Positions 42,105-50,920 of a stretch of DNA of 54,072 nt are shown here, piece by piece; positions within the stretch are counted from its first letter, which is position 1; each line of letters begins with the position of its first letter. The stretch spans positions 1-54,072 of the forward strand of contig DAOTTZ010000112.1 of assembly GCA_034437535.1 (NCBI GenBank), in the 5' to 3' direction. The position numbers and the translations under genes are program-made. Origin of the DNA: J038 sp034437535 (GTDB lineage Bacteria; Chloroflexota; Anaerolineae; Aggregatilineales; Phototrophicaceae). The notes below the pieces were generated by a model. The model was not told where the DNA came from. It searched no databases and saw only the letters and a program-made list of their open reading frames with translations.

Positions 42105-43945
42105 GGCGGGCTATCGCCTATCTTGGCCGCCACCGCCGCACGACAATCATCGCGTATGCGGCCCTGGTGGTGGCGACGGTGGCCCAACTGGCGGTGCCCG
42201 GCCTCGTCCGCAACATGATTAACGCTGTGACCGATGGCTACGTCGCCCGGCAAACGCTGGAAATCACCGATCCTACCGCACAGGCCCAAATCCTGGAAAA
42301 TACCGGCAAGACGCTGGAACAGTTACAGACCGACTTCAACGGAGCCGAATCCTTATTGATAAACGGGGTGCTGTTGGTGTTGGCCTTTGCGGTCATGCGC
42401 GGGGTGTTCGCGTTTGTGCAGGCGTATATGGCGGAATACACGTCGCAAGGCGTCGCCTACACCCTGCGTAATGACATCTTCACCAAGATCCAGCGGTTGT
42501 CCTTCAGCTATTATGATCGACACCAGACCGGGCAGTTGATGATCCGCGCGACGGATGATGTGGAGCGCGTGCGGCTGTTCATCGCCCAGGGGTTGATCCT
42601 GGCGGTGCAGGCCCTCTTGCTGGTGGTTGTCACGTTGATTATCCTGTTTTTGACCAACTGGCGGCTGACGTTGAAGATCTTACCCATTTTACCGGTCGCG
42701 TTCGTGTTATTTATGATTTTCGGGCGGTTGACTCAACCCTTGTTCGGTGAGGTACAACGGCGGCTTTCCCGGTTGAACACGATCTTGCAGGAGAATGTGG
42801 CTGGCATTCGGGTGGTCAAAGCTTTCGTCCGGCAAGATCATGAACAACAGCGGTTCGAACACGCCAACGATGACCTGTATGTGCAGTGGTTGCGGATCGC
42901 ACGGGTGTTTTCCGGTTTGTTCCCGCTGATCTTCCTCATCGGGCAGGTCGGCCAGGCCGTGATCGTCTACTTCGCCGGGGTGCAGATCATCGGTGGCACG
43001 CTGGCCCTGGGGGATTATCAACTTTTTGCGCTGTATCTGGTCTATATCTTCTTCCCCATCGGGCAGTTAGGCATCATCATTGCGTTGATGGCCCAGGCGA
43101 CGGCCTCCTCAGAGCGAATCTTCGAGATCCTGGATGCAGAAAGTGATGTGACCGATAAGCCCTCTGCAATCACCCTGCCGCCGATCACCGGGCGGGTGAC
43201 GTTCGAGTCGGTCAGCTTTGCATACTTCAACAGTACCGAGCCGGTACTCCAGGACATTGATCTGACGGTCGAGCCGGGACAGACGGTCGCCCTGTTAGGT
43301 TCGACCGGAAGCGGCAAGACGACCATCATCAACCTGATCCCGCGCTTTTATGATGTGACCGCCGGTGCGATCCGCATTGACGGCCACGACATCCGCGATG
43401 TGACGCAAGATAGCCTGCGCTCACAGATCGGCATCGTACTCCAGGAGACCAATCTATTTAGCGGAACCATCCGCGACAACATCGCGTTTGGCCGCCCGGA
43501 GGCCACCGACGACGAGATCATAGAAGCGGCCCGTGCGGCGGCGGCCCACGACTTCATCGTGAGCTTCCCTGATGGGTATGATACCGCTGTCGGTGAGCGC
43601 GGCGCGACACTTTCCGGCGGGCAAAAGCAACGCATCGCTATCGCCCGCGCCCTCTTGCTCAAGCCGCAGGTGCTCATCCTGGATGACAGTACCAGCAGTG
43701 TGGATTTCACCACCGAGCGCAAGATCCAGGCCGCGCTGGACCAACTGATGGCTGGCCGGACGAGTTTTGTCATCGCGCAACGTATCTCAACCGCCCGCAA
43801 TGCTGATCAAATTGTGGTGCTAGAACACGGCCAGATTGTCGCCCAGGGTACCCACGACGATCTGCTAGAAAATAGCCCGATCTACGCCGAAATCTTTAAT
43901 TCCCAGTTGGTGGACGATACCGAACAACTGGCGGAAGGAGCCTAA
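42071..43945 (+). CDS. ABC exporter half-transporter with degenerate ATP site
   Basis: 624 residues: six membrane helices then an ATPase domain. Walker A is GSTGSGKTT and the signature is LSGGQ, but Walker B ends LDD (catalytic Glu replaced by Asp) and the switch His is Gln (VIAQRIST). These are hallmarks of the degenerate subunit of heterodimeric exporters such as BmrCD or TM287/288. A 60-residue loop between helices 1 and 2 has a soluble segment. The partner follows after 3 bp. Confidence 0.92.
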   Translation: MQAETQPQRPLRRAIAYLGRHRRTTIIAYAALVVATVAQLAVPGLVRNMINAVTDGYVARQTLEITDPTAQAQILENTGKTLEQLQTDFNGAESLLINGVLLVLAFAVMRGVFAFVQAYMAEYTSQGVAYTLRNDIFTKIQRLSFSYYDRHQTGQLMIRATDDVERVRLFIAQGLILAVQALLLVVVTLIILFLTNWRLTLKILPILPVAFVLFMIFGRLTQPLFGEVQRRLSRLNTILQENVAGIRVVKAFVRQDHEQQRFEHANDDLYVQWLRIARVFSGLFPLIFLIGQVGQAVIVYFAGVQIIGGTLALGDYQLFALYLVYIFFPIGQLGIIIALMAQATASSERIFEILDAESDVTDKPSAITLPPITGRVTFESVSFAYFNSTEPVLQDIDLTVEPGQTVALLGSTGSGKTTIINLIPRFYDVTAGAIRIDGHDIRDVTQDSLRSQIGIVLQETNLFSGTIRDNIAFGRPEATDDEIIEAARAAAAHDFIVSFPDGYDTAVGERGATLSGGQKQRIAIARALLLKPQVLILDDSTSSVDFTTERKIQAALDQLMAGRTSFVIAQRISTARNADQIVVLEHGQIVAQGTHDDLLENSPIYAEIFNSQLVDDTEQLAEGA

Positions 43946-43948
43946 CCC

Positions 43949-45823
43949 ATGCTGGATATGAACCGGCGTCTGCTGGATCAAGATACAGAAAAAGCACGTA
44001 ACCTGGGCGCGACCATTCGTCGCTTCGCGGCTTACTTCCGCAAATATTGGTACGGGATTGCGCTGGTGGGCGTCTTCATCGCGGTTGGTGCGTGGGCCAC
44101 TGTGCTCGCGCCGGAGATGGTCGGCCAGGCGGTCGATTGCTACATCGTAGAACCTACCCCGGTCACCCAGGCCAATTGCTGGTACACCGATGTCGATCTC
44201 GACGCCCCCGCTGAGAACCGGCGGGACGGCCTGCTGGGCATTGTCTTCGCCATCGTCGGCTTGTATCTGCTGGATGCGCTGATGGTGGGGGCTTCCTTCT
44301 ATACTATGCGCTGGACCGGCCAGAACGTCATCCGTGATATTCGTAGTGTATTGTTCGCCAAGATCCAACGCTTATCAGTCGGCTTTTACAGTAAAAGTGA
44401 GGCCGGCGATGTGATGAGCCGTGTGACCAACGACATTGACACGGTTCAACAGATGTTTAACTTCGCGTTGCTGAATGTGGTACGTGGGATCTTTATCATT
44501 GGTGCGGTGGTGGCCGCGATGCTGGCCGCCAACCTGCCTTACGCGGTCATCAGCTTGTTGATTGTCCCGATCATGTTGGTGACGACGGTTTACTTTTCCA
44601 ACCAGGCGCGGAAAGCCTTCCGCCGGGCGCGGAAAGAGATCGGCAACGTCAACGCGGACTTGCAAGAGAGCATCGCTGGTGCGCGGGAGGTGCAGGCTTT
44701 CAACCGCGAAAACGAGAGCATCGCGCAATTTGTGGAGGGCAACGACGCCAACCGGCGGGCCAATATCCGCGCCGCGATGTTCACCAGCGCACTCGGCCCG
44801 GTGTTGGAAGCCCTGAACTTCGTTTCGCTCGGTGTGGTGGTGGTGGTCGGTGGTTATTCCGCGTTGAACAATCAGCCCTTGATGGGTACAGCCGTGATCT
44901 CACTCGGCACCATCATCGCTTTCATTCAATATCTACAACGCTTGAATCAACCGGTGCAACAGATCGCGATCTTGTGGACGAATGTGCAGAACGGTATCGC
45001 CGGCGGCGAGCGTATCTTCGGGTTGATCGACGAAGCAATCGACATTCTTGACCAACCGGACGCGCAACCCATGCCCCGCATCATCGGTGATGTCGATTTT
45101 CGCGGTGTGACAGCCGAGTATGTGCCGGGTGAGCCCGTCCTGAAGGGGGTTGATCTCCATGCCGAACCAGGGCAGATCGTGGCGATTGTCGGCCCGACCG
45201 GAGCCGGTAAGACCACGCTCATCAACCTGATCCCGCGCTTTTACGACGTGACCGGCGGGCTGGTTCAGATCGACGGGCATGATGTGCGCGATGTGACGCA
45301 AGATACACTCCGCTCTCAGATTGGGATCGTCCTGCAAGATACGTTCTTATTTTCCGATACGGTGATGGAAAATATCCGTTATGGGCGGCTGGATGCGACC
45401 GACGACGAAGTGATCGAAGCGGCCAAGACCGTCGCCGCGCACGACTTCATCGAGCGTCTGCCGGATGGCTACCAGACCAAACTGGGTGAGCGTGGCGGTG
45501 GCCTCAGCCAGGGCCAACGGCAACTCATCGCCATCGCCCGTGTCGCGCTGATGAACCCCAACATCCTGATCCTGGATGAGGCGACTTCCAGCGTGGATAC
45601 CCGCACCGAGCGTGTCATCCAGCAAGCCTTCGAGACACTCATGGCGGGCCGCACCACCTTTGTTATCGCGCATCGCCTGAGTACCATTCGTGATGCCGAT
45701 CAAGTGTTGATGCTCCAGGCGGGCGAGATCATCGAGCTCGGCACACATCATGATCTGCTGGCCCAACAGGGCGCGTATTATGACCTGTACATGAGCCAGT
45801 TCCGGGAAGAAGACGCCAGTTAA
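43949..45823 (+). CDS. ABC exporter half-transporter, catalytic partner
   Basis: 624 residues, six helices and an ATPase domain. Walker A is GPTGAGKTT, Walker B is LILDEATSS with the Glu, and the switch His is VIAHRLST, so this subunit's own ATP site is complete. Its signature is LSQGQ, which completes the degenerate site together with the partner's LDD. A short soluble loop after helix 1 contains a Cys pair. It follows its partner by 3 bp and ends at a strong terminator. Confidence 0.92.
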   Translation: MLDMNRRLLDQDTEKARNLGATIRRFAAYFRKYWYGIALVGVFIAVGAWATVLAPEMVGQAVDCYIVEPTPVTQANCWYTDVDLDAPAENRRDGLLGIVFAIVGLYLLDALMVGASFYTMRWTGQNVIRDIRSVLFAKIQRLSVGFYSKSEAGDVMSRVTNDIDTVQQMFNFALLNVVRGIFIIGAVVAAMLAANLPYAVISLLIVPIMLVTTVYFSNQARKAFRRARKEIGNVNADLQESIAGAREVQAFNRENESIAQFVEGNDANRRANIRAAMFTSALGPVLEALNFVSLGVVVVVGGYSALNNQPLMGTAVISLGTIIAFIQYLQRLNQPVQQIAILWTNVQNGIAGGERIFGLIDEAIDILDQPDAQPMPRIIGDVDFRGVTAEYVPGEPVLKGVDLHAEPGQIVAIVGPTGAGKTTLINLIPRFYDVTGGLVQIDGHDVRDVTQDTLRSQIGIVLQDTFLFSDTVMENIRYGRLDATDDEVIEAAKTVAAHDFIERLPDGYQTKLGERGGGLSQGQRQLIAIARVALMNPNILILDEATSSVDTRTERVIQQAFETLMAGRTTFVIAHRLSTIRDADQVLMLQAGEIIELGTHHDLLAQQGAYYDLYMSQFREEDAS

Positions 45824-45846
45824 AATCTCCGCTTAATCCCGTTTAT

Positions 45847-45878
45847 AGGCGTAGAGGAAAACTCCTCTGCGCCTTTTT
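45847..45878 (+). terminator. Intrinsic terminator after the ABC exporter operon
   Basis: AGGCGTAGAGG (45847-45857) with CCTCTGCGCCT (45864-45874), one U-G pair, 6-nt loop, then TTTT. It ends the exporter operon directly in front of the lexA boxes. Confidence 0.9.
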
Positions 45879-45937
45879 GTGGGATAGTGTGGGATTAAAT
45901 TTGACACACAAACAGGTGTTCGAGTATAATTCGAACA
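45878..45937 (+). promoter_or_regulatory. lexA promoter with overlapping palindrome and TGTGGGAT boxes
   Basis: TTGACA (45901-45906), 18-bp spacer, TATAAT (45925-45930): a near-consensus promoter. The palindrome TGTTCGA (45917-45923), 7 nt, TCGAACA (45931-45937) covers the -10, as expected for the LexA self-repression site. Just upstream, TGTGGGAT is repeated at 45878 and 45888, 10 bp apart, matching the boxes at dnaN and in 1-370. Confidence 0.75.
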
Positions 45938-45971
45938 TCTATTCCGAACAAACGAGCAAAAGAAGACGGTC

Positions 45972-46646
45972 ATGGTAAAAAAATTTGAAGAACTATCAGA
46001 ACGTCAGCAGAATATCCTCCGCTTTATGGATCGCTACATCCACACCAATTCCTTCCCACCCACCATCCGAGAAATCGGGAACGCCACCGACATCGAATCG
46101 ACCTCGGTCGTCAATTACAACCTGAACAAGTTGGTCGAAGCCGGTTATCTGGAACGGTCAGACTCGAAAGCTCGTGGCCTGCGTTTGATCGAAGATGTGC
46201 CGGGTGGGCGTCTGAGTAAAAACGGTGCGATCCAGCAAATGCCGCTGGTGCCGCTCCTGGGGCAGATTGTCGCCGGCGAGCCGATCTCTGTACCGGATGA
46301 CGTTTACCCCGACGACGAAGATATGGTCATGATCCCGGCAGATTGGATCCAGGGCATCAGCCTGACCGAAGTCTTCGCGCTCAAGGTCAAGGGTAACTCC
46401 ATGATTGACGCCATGATCCAGGACGGCGATACCGTCATCTTCCGCAAGGCGAAAACCGCCGCCAACGGTGAGATGGTGGCGGTGTGGCTGGATGAACGGA
46501 GTGAGACCACGCTCAAGTATTTCTATAATGAGGGGACTCGCATCCGCTTGCAACCAGCCCACCCGACGATGGATCCGATTTATGTTGATCCGCTACATTG
46601 TCACATTCAAGGCAAGGTGTTATCCGTTTTGCGGCACCTCAGCTAA
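45972..46646 (+). CDS. lexA: LexA repressor, SOS master regulator (self-cleaving)
   Basis: 224 residues. An N-terminal winged helix (LSERQQNILRFMDRYIHTNSF, TIREIGNATDIESTSVVNYNLNKL) precedes the S24 protease domain. The cleavage bond is Ala-Gly in QIVAGEP; the catalytic Ser is in GNSMID and the Lys probably in TTLKYF. On RecA activation it cuts itself and frees SOS genes. The promoter is overlapped by a palindrome that is very likely its own site. dinB, priA, radA and dnaN lie elsewhere in the window but only radA shows a TGTTCG half-site nearby. Confidence 0.95.
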   Translation: MVKKFEELSERQQNILRFMDRYIHTNSFPPTIREIGNATDIESTSVVNYNLNKLVEAGYLERSDSKARGLRLIEDVPGGRLSKNGAIQQMPLVPLLGQIVAGEPISVPDDVYPDDEDMVMIPADWIQGISLTEVFALKVKGNSMIDAMIQDGDTVIFRKAKTAANGEMVAVWLDERSETTLKYFYNEGTRIRLQPAHPTMDPIYVDPLHCHIQGKVLSVLRHLS

Positions 46647-46664
46647 CCGAGTCAGGTTGATCGA

Positions 46665-47615
46665 TCAGGAATCGACCGGCGGCACGACCGGCTCGATTGG
46701 CTCGCCGATTTCTGTGAGCAATTCCTGACGCTCAAAGATCAATTCGAGCGTCAACGTGCCATCTGTAAAGTCTGGGTTGGCGGCAGAGGCCGGTAATGTC
46801 GCGTCGATCCGTCCGATTACGGCCCGCCCGATAACGGCGTCGTCGTCATTCAGGATCACACGCAAGGTCAAAAGCGGTGTTTCGGCATCGCGCAAGGCAT
46901 CCACCAGGGCCTGCTGAAGCCCGGTATTATTCAATGCGCCCCCTTCGCTGGCGAAGAAGTTGGCGGCAATCTCCGCACCGAACGTCACGTCGATGGTCGC
47001 ATAGTCTGCGTCGTTGATGGTGATCGTCCCGGTTTGGATCGCTTCTGCCGCGTCGATGATCACATCCAGTTCAGCGAAGATATCCTGAGTCTGCCCATCG
47101 CCAAAGGCCCCGGCGAAGCTGTTCAAGACGAAATTGGGGTACGCGCTCAGGTCGTCGATAACTTCCCATTCGCCCGGTAGATCGGGTGCGCCACTGTCCG
47201 CATTTCCGTCTACTACTTCCCCCAGTAGATACAGTGTTTCATCGACCAACCGCACGTCAATATCCAGCGTATAATCGACGGTCTCATTGCGGGTCGTAGT
47301 CTGGTTGCGGAGTGTGATCGTCCCATCACCGTAGATGTCACCCGTCAGGTTGACGCGGGTATCGGCCACGGTCGATAGAATGGTCGTCACCTGGTCGGTG
47401 AGTTCTAGCGCGGGCACATCCAGCGCGATAAATTGACTATCCAGCGTGGTCTGTTGACTGCGATAACTGGTGTACTCCGGGATTTCTGCCAGTGCGGTCA
47501 ACAGTTGTTCCTGGAGCATTGCATCCGGGTCGGGTTCGGGCGTCGTTTCTTCCTGCGCGTTCAACGGTGGGATAACCACCACAAGCAGGAGGAGGACTAA
47601 CAATCGTTTTAACAT
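46665..47615 (-). CDS. Secreted hypothetical protein
   Basis: 316 residues with a signal peptide ending LNAQ and a Glu/Pro/Asp-rich stretch. The mature part is beta-strand rich, with repeats like TLRNQTTTRNETVDYTLDIDVRL, recalling LppX/LprG-type lipid-binding folds, though I do not claim membership. GAGG precedes the ATG at 47615. An ATG at 47627 overlaps the upstream stop (ATGA) and is an alternative. Confidence 0.7.
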   Translation of the reverse strand: MLKRLLVLLLLVVVIPPLNAQEETTPEPDPDAMLQEQLLTALAEIPEYTSYRSQQTTLDSQFIALDVPALELTDQVTTILSTVADTRVNLTGDIYGDGTITLRNQTTTRNETVDYTLDIDVRLVDETLYLLGEVVDGNADSGAPDLPGEWEVIDDLSAYPNFVLNSFAGAFGDGQTQDIFAELDVIIDAAEAIQTGTITINDADYATIDVTFGAEIAANFFASEGGALNNTGLQQALVDALRDAETPLLTLRVILNDDDAVIGRAVIGRIDATLPASAANPDFTDGTLTLELIFERQELLTEIGEPIEPVVPPVDS

Positions 47616-47623
47616 AACAATCC

Positions 47624-48070
47624 TCATGTTAACGGAGTCGTATAATCGGCATCGCCGAAGAAATCAGGGGCTTCGATGAACAAGCCACTGCCCGTCGCGG
47701 CGATGCTGTCATCAGGCAAGAGTACCTGCCCGGATGTAAAGACCTTTCGGCCTTCTTTGCGGGCGACTTCGCCAATGACGCGGATCGGCGTTTCTAGCGG
47801 CACCGGACTCATAAAGTTGATGTTGAGGTTGGCGGCCAGCACCTTGTACCCGTTATTCCAGGCGGCGGCCCCCATCACTTCATCAAGGAGTGTGGCGATT
47901 GTGCCGCCGTGTGCGTGGCGTGGCGGTCCTTCCTTGCTGGTGTGCATCGTAGCATGTGCCAGAATGCGTCCGTCTGCTTGAAGATAGAGCTTCATCCCCA
48001 GGCCATCGGGCGGGGCATGTTGCGCGAAGTATGATCCGCCAATCGGCTTTCCAAGATTATCCATGCTCAT
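47624..48070 (-). CDS. PaaI-type hotdog thioesterase, copy 2
   Basis: 148 residues. The hotdog helix HAHGGTIATLLDEVMGAAAW is the thioesterase signature, with Asp/Glu nearby as candidate catalytic base; NINFMSPVP follows. It probably hydrolyses acyl-CoA. It overlaps its homologue at 48067-48070 by ATGA and the downstream secreted-protein gene by the same kind of junction. Confidence 0.85.
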   Translation of the reverse strand: MSMDNLGKPIGGSYFAQHAPPDGLGMKLYLQADGRILAHATMHTSKEGPPRHAHGGTIATLLDEVMGAAAWNNGYKVLAANLNINFMSPVPLETPIRVIGEVARKEGRKVFTSGQVLLPDDSIAATGSGLFIEAPDFFGDADYTTPLT

Positions 48071-48516
48071 GCCTCTAACGGGACAAACGGATTAAAATCA
48101 CCCGCTTTGCCCACGTAACCCTGCGCTTCGAGGAAAATTCCCTCTGCAACGACGGCAATGCGACCATCCGGCAGGATGACATCACCACTGGCGAATACCT
48201 TGCGCCCGTCGCGCTGGTCTACCCGCCCGCGTACCGTCACGTTGGTATCCAGCGGAACCCCGTGTTTGAGATCAAATTCCAGGTGGACGGCGACCACACG
48301 ATGGCCCAAAGCCCAGGCACAGGCCCCCATCGCTCCGTCTAATAGGGCGATCAACGAACCGCCGTGCGCGTGACCCGGTGGCCCCTGCTTGCCGCTGTCG
48401 ATGCTGATCTGGCCTTGCACACTACCATCGTCTTGAACGTAAAAGCGCATTCCGTAACCCTGCGGCGGGGGCGCGGTGATAAAATCGGTGCCGCCGATGG
48501 GCGTTCCCTGTTGCAT
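48067..48516 (-). CDS. PaaI-type hotdog thioesterase, copy 1
   Basis: 149 residues, paralogue of the next gene: HAHGGSLIALLDGAMGACAW, FDLKHGVPLD, GRKVFASGDVILPDGRIA. The helix Glu of the other copy (LLDEVMG) is Gly here (LLDGAMG), which may change catalysis. First gene of a three-gene run with ATGA overlaps. Confidence 0.85.
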   Translation of the reverse strand: MQQGTPIGGTDFITAPPPQGYGMRFYVQDDGSVQGQISIDSGKQGPPGHAHGGSLIALLDGAMGACAWALGHRVVAVHLEFDLKHGVPLDTNVTVRGRVDQRDGRKVFASGDVILPDGRIAVVAEGIFLEAQGYVGKAGDFNPFVPLEA

Positions 48517-48612
48517 GGGTGTGTCTCCTTAACTTTTTGATGTGCATTTTAACCCAAATTGACTCAGGTCTGTTATCCTTAGATGCAAAATACAGTTAAA
48601 AGGGTGCCACAG

Positions 48613-49005
48613 ATGAAGATACGTGTTTTTTGGGATAACGACGACCAAACTATCATTCGATGGGATTTTAATGCGAATTGGGATTGGAACGAATTTTACG
48701 CCGCCGCGACTCGTTCCGTCGAGCTACGGCAATCCAAGACACATGACCGCCCGGTATCGATTGTGCTTAACATCGGGGCTACTGCACCGACTCTAGGCGG
48801 TGCGCTCAACGCCACCCACAATTCAATCATGCTGAAAACCGCCGGGCGTGGCTTGATTATCATCGTCGGTCAGCATAAGTTGACCCAACGACTGGCCGCG
48901 ATGTTTGCTGAAGCCTATGCCGATCTCGACTCCCCGATGACCGTCTGCCGCACGTTGGAAGAAGCCTACCAGCAGATTGAGAAATTCGAGGCGGACCACG
49001 TATAA
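48613..49005 (+). CDS. Small uncharacterised protein, STAS-like in feel
   Basis: 130 residues. Strand-helix pattern: IIRWDFNANWDWNEFYAAAT, SIVLNIG, GLIIIVGQ, and a last helix CRTLEEAYQQIEKFEA. It recalls the solitary STAS/SpoIIAA-like protein at 8705-9130, but similarity is weak by eye. AAAAGGG precedes the ATG at 48613; an ATG at 48583 is in frame but has no ribosome site. A possible -35 TTGACT lies at 48558. Confidence 0.6.
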   Translation: MKIRVFWDNDDQTIIRWDFNANWDWNEFYAAATRSVELRQSKTHDRPVSIVLNIGATAPTLGGALNATHNSIMLKTAGRGLIIIVGQHKLTQRLAAMFAEAYADLDSPMTVCRTLEEAYQQIEKFEADHV

Positions 49006-49039
49006 TAGCCATACAATGACCGCAAGCTGATGGAACCTT

Positions 49040-50920
49040 ATGTCTCTGATTGTCGCCCAGAATTTGGCGAAATTTTACGGCCCGGATGAGATCTTCAGTG
49101 GGATCTCGATAAGTATGCCACACGGCGCACGGGTTGCGCTGGTCGGGCCGAATGGTGCCGGCAAGACGACCCTGCTCAACGTGCTGACCGGCGTTGACTC
49201 CCCGACCGAAGGCACAGTTCAGATCGCCAAGACAGCCCATGTCGGCTTCCTGGTACAACGCCCGGAATTAGTCGGCGATCATACCCTGTGGCAAGAAGCA
49301 ATTTCCGCCTTTGATGACCTGCGCCAGATGGAAGCCCGGCTCAATGCGCTTGAACACGATATGGCCGACCCGGACAAACACGAGACCGCCCTGGCTGAAT
49401 ATGGCCCGCTACAAGAGGAATTCGAGCGGTTGGGCGGTTATACCTACGAAAACCGGGCCAAGATCGTATTGACCGGCCTGGGCTTTGAACCGGCAGATTA
49501 TTCCCTGCCCTTGCCGCAACTTTCCGGCGGCCAGAAGACACGGGCCTTGCTGGCCCGGCTTTTGCTCAGTGCGCCGGATCTGCTGGTGCTGGATGAGCCG
49601 ACCAATCATCTTGATATTGAAGCCATCGAATGGTTGGAAAGTTACCTGCGAGAGTTCCAGGGCGGGGTATTGGCCGTCAGCCATGATCGTTACTTCATGG
49701 ATCGTTTCGCGCAGATCACCTGGGAATTGGAATGGGGGCGGTTGATCGCGTACCGGGGCAATTACTCTCATTATGTGCGCCAGCGGGAAGAACAACACGA
49801 ACGCCTCATCAAAGAATTCGAGTCTCAGCAAGAGTTCATCGCCAAAGAAGAGGCATTCATCCGTAAACATATGGGGAGCCGGCTCACCGCGCAGGCCAAA
49901 GGCCGCATGAAAAAGCTAGAGACCATGCGTAAGCGCGGCAAGATCATCCCCCGGCCACGCGGTGAACGCAAGGAGATGACCTTACGGCTAGAAGCGGCCA
50001 TCCGCAGTGGGGATAAGGTACTGATGACCGAAAATCTTCAGGTGGGGTATGATGAGCCACTTTTTGATGTGCCGGATATTACACTCTTCCGGGGGGAAAC
50101 CGCCGCGTTGATCGGCCCGAATGGTGTCGGCAAGAGTACATTTCTTAAAACCGTGGTCGAGCAGATCGACCCGTTGGGCGGGCGAGTACGGTTGGGCGCG
50201 TCGGCCAAAGTTGGTTATTTCGCCCAGGCCCACGAGCGGCTTCAACCCGAAAACAGCCTGATCGATGAATTGACTACCATCAAGCCGATGATGGTCAGCG
50301 AAGCCCGGAGCTATTTAGCTCAGTATCTCTTCACCGGGGAGGATGTCTTCCGCCGCGTCAAGACGTTGAGCGGCGGCGAACGTGGGCGGCTGGCCCTGGC
50401 GAAGCTCTCGTTGAGCGGGGCTAATGTGCTTTTGCTAGATGAGCCGACCAATCACCTGGATATTGATAGCCAGGAGGTGCTTCAAACCGTCCTGCTGGAA
50501 TTCCCCGGTACGATTCTGTTGGTCAGCCATGACCGCTACTTGATCGACTCTTTGGCGACTCAGATCTGGTGGGCGCAACCGGGTGAACTGACGGTCTTTA
50601 AGGGGACATACCGCGAATTCGTTGCGAGCCGCAACAATTCTGCATCCGGGCCAACCGAATCTCAATCACAGGCCAACGGAAAGCCAACTGCGACTAAAAA
50701 ACGGCATGGCCTGACGCCCTATCAGGCCGCTAAACGGTTGGCCCAGGTCGAAGACCACATCCACACGCTGGAAACACGGTTGGACGATCTACAAACAGCC
50801 ATCGCCACTGCCAGCGAAGCCGGTGATGCGAGTCAGGTCGCCGCGCTAGGGACGGAATATGCTGAAGTTGAGGCCGAACTTGAGACAGCCATGGCCGAAT
50901 GGGAGGATTTAGCCGAATGA
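49040..50920 (+). CDS. ABC-F ATPase (ribosome-acting type, Uup/EttA group)
   Basis: 626 residues, two ATPase halves and no membrane helix. Walker A GPNGAGKTT and GPNGVGKST; signatures LSGGQ and LSGGE; Walker B DEPTNHLDIE in both. The linker between them is the P-site-tRNA interaction motif region, rich in Arg/Lys (about 230-300). A C-terminal coiled coil (about 560-626) resembles Uup. Roles in the group: translation rescue or antibiotic protection. It overlaps the ADP-ribosylglycohydrolase by ATGA. Confidence 0.9.
   Translation: MSLIVAQNLAKFYGPDEIFSGISISMPHGARVALVGPNGAGKTTLLNVLTGVDSPTEGTVQIAKTAHVGFLVQRPELVGDHTLWQEAISAFDDLRQMEARLNALEHDMADPDKHETALAEYGPLQEEFERLGGYTYENRAKIVLTGLGFEPADYSLPLPQLSGGQKTRALLARLLLSAPDLLVLDEPTNHLDIEAIEWLESYLREFQGGVLAVSHDRYFMDRFAQITWELEWGRLIAYRGNYSHYVRQREEQHERLIKEFESQQEFIAKEEAFIRKHMGSRLTAQAKGRMKKLETMRKRGKIIPRPRGERKEMTLRLEAAIRSGDKVLMTENLQVGYDEPLFDVPDITLFRGETAALIGPNGVGKSTFLKTVVEQIDPLGGRVRLGASAKVGYFAQAHERLQPENSLIDELTTIKPMMVSEARSYLAQYLFTGEDVFRRVKTLSGGERGRLALAKLSLSGANVLLLDEPTNHLDIDSQEVLQTVLLEFPGTILLVSHDRYLIDSLATQIWWAQPGELTVFKGTYREFVASRNNSASGPTESQSQANGKPTATKKRHGLTPYQAAKRLAQVEDHIHTLETRLDDLQTAIATASEAGDASQVAALGTEYAEVEAELETAMAEWEDLAE

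Noticed and set aside
48630..48645. TTTTTGGGATAA box near 48630
   Set aside because: It lies inside the coding part of the small STAS-like gene (codons F-W-D-N), so its match to the dnaN/lexA box is likely chance.
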